From positions 1 to 18,437 of the forward strand of contig DAOWAL010000005.1 of the NCBI GenBank assembly GCA_030634615.1: a stretch of 18,437 bases of DNA, read 5' to 3'. The notes below the pieces were generated by a model, which was not told the origin of the DNA, did no database searches, and saw nothing but the letters and a program-made list of their open reading frames with translations. This document shows positions 15,012-18,437 of this stretch, piece by piece. The stretch's first letter is position 1, and each line of letters starts with the position of its first letter. The translations under genes and the position numbers were made by a program. The stretch comes from Candidatus Aenigmatarchaeota archaeon. GTDB taxonomy: Archaea > Aenigmatarchaeota > Aenigmatarchaeia > QMZP01 > QMZT01.

Positions 15012-16019
15012 TTATACAACTAAAAAAGCAATTGCACACACAACTATTTCAAATGCTATCAATGTTGTTGTAATTTGCCATTCTTTCATTGGTCTTATTT
15101 TCATGACAAGGTGTGTAAGAGAATATACTTTTTTGTAAGGAGATTTTAGTGTACAATTTCCCTGTATATCTCCAAGACTTCTTGCACCAAATTTAGATCT
15201 CAACTTAAGAAATGCTTCAATTATCCATGGGAAGAAAACTATCATGCCAAATTTCTCTATGTTACCAACAATTACAACAACAGCAAAACATGCTCCTATC
15301 AAGTATGTTAATGAGTCCCCTGGTAAGAATTTTGCAGGATACCAGTTCCACTTAAGGAATGCCATTAGTGAAAATGCAAGCGTGAATGCAATTATACTTG
15401 CTTCTGGCCTACCAAGCATGTAGGTGTAAATTCCCATAGCAATCATTGCAACTGTACCAAGCCCTGCTTCAAGACCGTTCATTCCTGCAAGCATGTTTGT
15501 AACATTACTAACTACAACAACACCTATTGGTATAAGAAGGAGGGAATACAATATGCCAAAATCGATAACGCCCAGGAAAGGAAAATCCATAACAGTAGTT
15601 CCGACTAATACTACCATCAAAGGAATTGCTGCTGGAAGTGTGAGAAGAGGCTTTTGCCATTGTTTTAACCCAACTCTGAAGTCCTCCATACCCTTGTTAC
15701 TCTTAGGTTTTCTTGTTATGTTCAAATCATCTAAAAACCCTATAAATGTTATTATGAAGATTGAACAGTATGCCGCAAGTAAATATGTGATATTTATCGG
15801 AGAGTGTGTTAGAAATGTATTTACACCTATAAAGAAAAACCCCCCAAGTAACACTCCTGACAAAACCAATATTCCTGCAGATGTTGCCATTTTCGGCTTA
15901 GAAATTTTTTGCTGATCAACACCAGTTATTTTGAGTCTTTCTAGAAATCTCTTTAGACCAGGGCATATGAACAGAACTGTAAAAAACGATATCAGAATGG
16001 AAAATATTATTGTTAACAT
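15012..16019 (-). CDS. Glycosyltransferase family 4, UDP-sugar:polyprenyl-phosphate sugar-1-phosphate transferase (AglH/MraY-like)
   Basis: Integral membrane enzyme of the MraY/WecA/Alg7 family, which transfers a sugar-1-phosphate, usually GlcNAc-1-P, to a polyprenyl phosphate. The 335 residues are mostly membrane helices. They show Asp97-Asp98 in GFLDDLN (the Mg2+-binding pair), the SNVTNMLAGMNGLEAGLG segment (171-188), LPGDSLTYLIG (232-242) with the nucleotide-site Asp235, and SLTHLVMK (300-307) with the His of the last cytosolic loop. Lying two bases from convergent aglB, it is a good candidate for the first step of lipid-linked glycan assembly for N-glycosylation. A role in another surface polymer cannot be excluded. 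TTTTAATATTAA on the minus strand at 16050-16061 is a possible promoter about 36 bp upstream. Confidence 0.85.
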   Translation of the reverse strand: MLTIIFSILISFFTVLFICPGLKRFLERLKITGVDQQKISKPKMATSAGILVLSGVLLGGFFFIGVNTFLTHSPINITYLLAAYCSIFIITFIGFLDDLNITRKPKSNKGMEDFRVGLKQWQKPLLTLPAAIPLMVVLVGTTVMDFPFLGVIDFGILYSLLLIPIGVVVVSNVTNMLAGMNGLEAGLGTVAMIAMGIYTYMLGRPEASIIAFTLAFSLMAFLKWNWYPAKFLPGDSLTYLIGACFAVVVIVGNIEKFGMIVFFPWIIEAFLKLRSKFGARSLGDIQGNCTLKSPYKKVYSLTHLVMKIRPMKEWQITTTLIAFEIVVCAIAFLVV

Positions 16020-16049
16020 ATTAAAACTCTCTTGATTCTTAGTTTATGT

Positions 16050-16061
16050 TAATATTAAAAT
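16050..16061 (-). promoter_or_regulatory. TATA-like box for the GT4 gene
   Basis: Minus-strand TTTTAATATTAA is centred about 36 bp before the ATG at 16019, which would give a leader of about 10 bases. It lies in the 54-bp gap after the exchanger gene, so the GT4 gene may be transcribed on its own or by read-through. Confidence 0.3.
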
Positions 16062-16073
16062 TTGTTTGTTTTT

Positions 16074-17018
16074 TCATATGAACTGTATATATATGAAAAT
16101 TGCATAGATTAGTAAAAGCACAGCGCCATTTATTCTGCTAATTTTCCATCTCATTTTGATGAACAAAAGGAGAACAATTACTGAAACTGCCATTATTAAC
16201 AAATTGTACATAACTGCGGAGTTTATTATAGATACAGTGGAAAAAAGTGAAACAAGACCGAGTATTGCTATATTGAATATGTTTGAACCAAGTATATTTC
16301 CTATGGATATTCCATCAAGTTTTTTGACAGCTGCTGTAAATGATACTGCAAGTTCAGGTAATGATGTACCTACTGCTATTGCTATCAATGATATTAGAAG
16401 TTCTGAAATGCCCAATGTTTTTGCTATTTCTATTGTAGAATAAATCAATGTCTGTGCACCAACAACGACTATGAGACCACCAAATAATGAAAATATTATA
16501 TATTTTATCATCATTTTTTTCTCTTTTTTAATTTCACTTTTCTTGACGTATTTTGTCTTTTGTTTATTGCTAGTTTTTCTTTTCAGATTTATCAGATAAT
16601 ACATGTATATGAGAAATCCCACAACCAATATTGCCCCCTCATAAAAAACCATTCCATCCATCAAAAATAAAACAACGGCAATCGTAAACACCAGTGTAAA
16701 ATATCCCTGCTTTAGAAAATTTTTGTTTGTTTTCATTGGATATAACAAAGCTGAAATACCAACTATAAGACACACATTTGCTATATTTGACCCTATTATA
16801 GTACCAGTAGCTATTTGAGAAGTTTCAAAAAGTAGGGAAAATATAGAAACTGTTAGCTCGGGAAGAGATGTTGACATGGCAACAACTGTTATTCCAATTA
16901 TTAGTTGAGAAACTCCACAATGTTTTGCAAGTTTTGAGGCGTAAACTGTAACATAGTCTGATCCTTTTAACAGACATATTATTCCTGCAATAAAGAGCAT
17001 TACATATGGTATTATCAT
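16074..17018 (-). CDS. Sodium/calcium exchanger family membrane protein (CaCA superfamily)
   Basis: Cation antiporter that most likely exports Ca2+ in exchange for Na+ or H+. The 314 residues form two inverted halves of about five helices, each with an alpha repeat. Repeat 1 has AMSTSLPEL (47-55) and GSNIANV (76-82); repeat 2 has GTSLPEL (217-223) and GSNIFNI (244-250). The acidic Glu54 and Glu222 are the ion-coordinating residues of the family. A basic cytosolic loop (about 146-170) joins the halves. The ATG is three bases after the stop of the P-type ATPase frame, so the two were one unit, fitting a shared calcium-extrusion role. Ion specificity is inferred from the family; K+-dependent or H+-coupled variants exist. 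Another in-frame ATG is at 17000. Confidence 0.88.
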   Translation of the reverse strand: MIIPYVMLFIAGIICLLKGSDYVTVYASKLAKHCGVSQLIIGITVVAMSTSLPELTVSIFSLLFETSQIATGTIIGSNIANVCLIVGISALLYPMKTNKNFLKQGYFTLVFTIAVVLFLMDGMVFYEGAILVVGFLIYMYYLINLKRKTSNKQKTKYVKKSEIKKEKKMMIKYIIFSLFGGLIVVVGAQTLIYSTIEIAKTLGISELLISLIAIAVGTSLPELAVSFTAAVKKLDGISIGNILGSNIFNIAILGLVSLFSTVSIINSAVMYNLLIMAVSVIVLLLFIKMRWKISRINGAVLLLIYAIFIYIQFI

Positions 17019-17021
17019 AAT

Positions 17022-18224
17022 TTAATCCCAAGGATTTCCCTTTATTATTTTTTCCTTGGCCCATATAATAATGAAAAGCACACCCGATGCCAGAAGTATT
17101 TGTGCCCAATCATAAAGACCGATTGCCGTGGTTTCAAATATTGGATTGAAAAATGGAACATATATTACAACTAATTGCAATAACACAGAAATTGCAACTG
17201 CTAATATTAATTTTTTGTTTGAAAATATTCCTATCTTGTATTTTGATCTTACAGACTGGATCCTGACCATTTCAAACATGACAACTGAAGTAAATGCAAC
17301 CGTTATTGCATGTGTTCCGCCATACGGTAAATTCAGTGCAAAAAGTATTAGTGTACCCGCACACATGAGACTACCAACGAATAATATGTCTATAAACATG
17401 GATTTTGTCAATATACTTTCTTTCGGACTTCTTGGCGGTCTTTCCATTATATTTGGTGAAGCCGGATCAACACCTAATGCCAGTGCAGGTAATCCATCTG
17501 TTAGTAAGTTTATCCAAAGTAATTGTATTGCCGTTATCGGTATTATTATACCAAGGGTCTCGGGGTCTTGAAACCCTATCAGGAGCGCAATGAAGACTAT
17601 GAGAACTTCTCCTACATTACTCGACAACAGGTATTGTATGAACTTTTTTATGTTATCATATATTCCACGGCCTATATGGATTGCTTTTACAATAGAAGCA
17701 AAGTTGTCGTCAGTAAGTATCATATCTGAAGCTTCTTTTGATACGTCCGTTCCTTTTATTCCCATCGCTATTCCTATCTCGGCTTTCTTAAGGGCAGGAG
17801 CATCGTTTACACCATCTCCTGTCATTGCAATTATATTGCCTTCTTTTTTGAGAGCATCGACTATTCTGAGTTTATGTAATGGGTTTACACGAGCATATAC
17901 TCTTGTAAGGCTTACCATTTTTTCAAATTCAGCGTCATTCATTTCATCTAGCTCTGGTCCAGTTAGGACCTTGTCATTATCCTTCATTAGACCAAGAGTT
18001 TTACCTATTGCAACCGCTGTATTTTTGTGATCACCTGTTATCATAATCGTCTTTATGCCTGCTTTTTCAGATTCCTTTATACTATTTTTTATTATTTCAC
18101 CGGCAAGATTTGAGGCATTTTTTAAAGTTTCATCTCGAAGGTGTGCATATCGTTGAGTAGTAGTCAACTCTTTATGGCCTAGAATTTTTGCCACTTTTGG
18201 GAGTGGTACATCTTTCATAACCAA
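17022..18224 (-). pseudogene. N-terminally truncated P2A Ca2+-type ATPase, fused in frame to a tyrosine-recombinase fragment
   Basis: Residues from about 47 on are the C-terminal half of a SERCA/PMR1-like ATPase: MITGDHKNTA (61-70), the hinge AMTGDGVNDAPALKKAEIGIAMG (133-155), then six membrane helices. Ca2+-site residues are kept in LSSNVGEV (200-207; Asn and Glu of M5) and INLLTDGLPALALG (238-251; Asn, Thr, Asp of M6). The actuator domain, the M4 PEGL site, the phosphorylated Asp of DKTGT and the nucleotide-binding domain are missing, several hundred residues in all, so it cannot pump. In their place the first ~45 residues match a tyrosine-recombinase C-terminus. The annotated start is TTG at 18224; the open frame extends back to a TAA at 18275-18273. 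The junction is near 18085-18100. Either a real gene break or a chimeric assembly would explain it. Confidence 0.8.
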
Positions 18225-18245
18225 CCAAGATGCGCAACAATGCCT
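18090..18245 (-). pseudogene. C-terminal fragment of a XerC/D-like tyrosine recombinase
   Basis: Reading the minus strand from 18245 gives RHCCASWLVMKDVPLPKVAK, then ILGHKELTTTQRYAHL. This matches the end of a phage-integrase catalytic domain: the box II Arg (of HxLRH), the His of the LGH motif and the nucleophilic Tyr in QRYAHL. Everything N-terminal of box II is absent: at 18246 the homology stops one base from a perfect palindrome. Downstream it runs in frame into the ATPase half-gene. The fragment lacks the first catalytic Arg and the Lys and cannot be an active recombinase. The domain recognition is firm; the origin is not known. Confidence 0.75.
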
Positions 18246-18246
18246 T

Positions 18247-18266
18247 TTATGCCGATATCGGCATAA
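18247..18266. repeat. Perfect 20-bp palindrome, possible recombination site
   Basis: TTATGCCGATATCGGCATAA is an exact palindrome formed by two facing copies of TTATGCCGA around a central AT pair. It abuts the point where the integrase fragment is cut. Together with the extra copies to its right it resembles arms of a tyrosine-recombinase or element-end site; that function is inferred. Confidence 0.55.
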
Positions 18267-18272
18267 TCGACA

Positions 18273-18298
18273 TTATGCCGACCACCGGATTATGCCGA
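18273..18298 (+). repeat. Two further direct copies of the TTATGCCGA 9-mer
   Basis: Exact copies lie at 18273-18281 and 18290-18298, starting 26 and 43 bp after the palindrome's first base. A one-mismatch inverted copy (TCAGCATAAT) is at 18358-18367. The 9-mer is thus present four times exactly, counting both palindrome arms, within about 50 bp. Confidence 0.55.
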
Positions 18299-18402
18299 CT
18301 ACCTACATCGTTCTTCAATATCCAAGCCGGAATCCAAGCTCTTCAGTGTTTGTAAATTCAGCATAATCCGGCTGTCTTCTCCTAATTGGCAATAATGCCA
18401 GG

Positions 18403-18410
18403 AAAGGAGG
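18403..18410 (+). promoter_or_regulatory. Strong Shine-Dalgarno AAAGGAGG
   Basis: AAAGGAGG ends four bases before the ATG at 18415. Such a canonical, bacterial-looking site contrasts with the mostly leaderless archaeal starts in the rest of the window. Confidence 0.5.
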
Positions 18411-18414
18411 AGAT

Positions 18415-18437
18415 ATGTTGGACTACTTTTTCGACAA
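18415..18437 (+). CDS. Start of a gene running off the window, possibly an integrase
   Basis: Only seven codons are visible (MLDYFFD). The start is supported by the Shine-Dalgarno just upstream. From memory, integrases associated with IS91-like elements begin with a similar M-x-x-YF segment, and the neighbouring integrase fragment and repeats make that reading attractive. Seven residues are far too few to prove it. Confidence 0.3.

Noticed and set aside
17128..18030. Plus-strand open frames of about 146 codons opposite the ATPase
   Set aside because: They mirror a strongly conserved P-type ATPase sequence and have no recognisable domain or ribosome site.
18241..18370. CRISPR array suggested by repeated TTATGCCGA motifs
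   Set aside because: The repeats are only 9 bp, vary in orientation and have spacings of 17-26 bp without regular spacers.
18090..18437. SSV-type split integrase, where integration cuts the integrase gene into two halves at a tRNA gene
   Set aside because: No tRNA gene or fragment is present, the pieces diverge rather than flank an element, and the break falls inside box II beside a palindrome.

Overview
This AT-rich window comes from an archaeon. The evidence is an archaeal homodimer-type Dph2, a paired SecF-SecD with no SecA in sight, an AglB-type oligosaccharyltransferase, a geranylgeranyl-reductase-family flavoprotein, and the archaeal HMG-CoA synthase/thiolase/DUF35 operon. Archaeal TATA-like boxes also lie about 25 bp upstream of many start codons. 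The lineage cannot be fixed from the sequence alone; an AT-rich euryarchaeote or a DPANN-type archaeon are both possible. The genome is very compact: convergent neighbours overlap or nearly touch, and there is no gene-free stretch over 300 bases. No tRNA, rRNA or CRISPR array was recognised.

Layout. 89-1003 (+): diphthamide synthase Dph2. 998-2191 (-): DUF1512-type membrane-anchored protein of unknown function. 2272-2823 (+): small secreted protein rich in N-glycosylation sequons. 5488-2826 (-): secF then secD, translationally coupled. 5543-6574 (+): geranylgeranyl-reductase-family flavoprotein. 9888-6555 (-): DUF1015 protein, class V aminotransferase and D-3-phosphoglycerate dehydrogenase, which look like a serine-biosynthesis cluster. 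12560-9933 (-): HMG-CoA synthase, acetoacetyl-CoA thiolase and the DUF35 Zn-ribbon/OB protein, the entry to the mevalonate pathway. 12691-15009 (+): AglB. 16019-15012 (-): GT4-family lipid-linked sugar-phosphate transferase. 18224-16074 (-): the C-terminal half of a P2A Ca2+-type ATPase followed by a Na+/Ca2+-exchanger-family protein.

Much of the window fits one theme, membrane and cell envelope. Mevalonate synthesis feeds isoprenoids, the reductase saturates isoprenoid chains, and the GT4 enzyme probably starts glycan assembly on a polyprenyl carrier. AglB then transfers the glycan to proteins exported with SecDF help. The sequons found in the secreted protein and in the external part of SecD fit this picture. 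The functional link is inferred from family knowledge and proximity.

The right edge (about 18090-18437) is different in character. A tyrosine-recombinase C-terminal fragment is joined in frame to the decapitated ATPase. Immediately beyond it lie a perfect 20-bp palindrome and further copies of the same 9-mer. Then comes a strong Shine-Dalgarno and the first seven codons of a gene running off the window, possibly the start of a similar integrase. This is either a mobile-element junction or an assembly/amplification chimera. It is the most unusual part of the window; the rest is largely recognisable core archaeal machinery.
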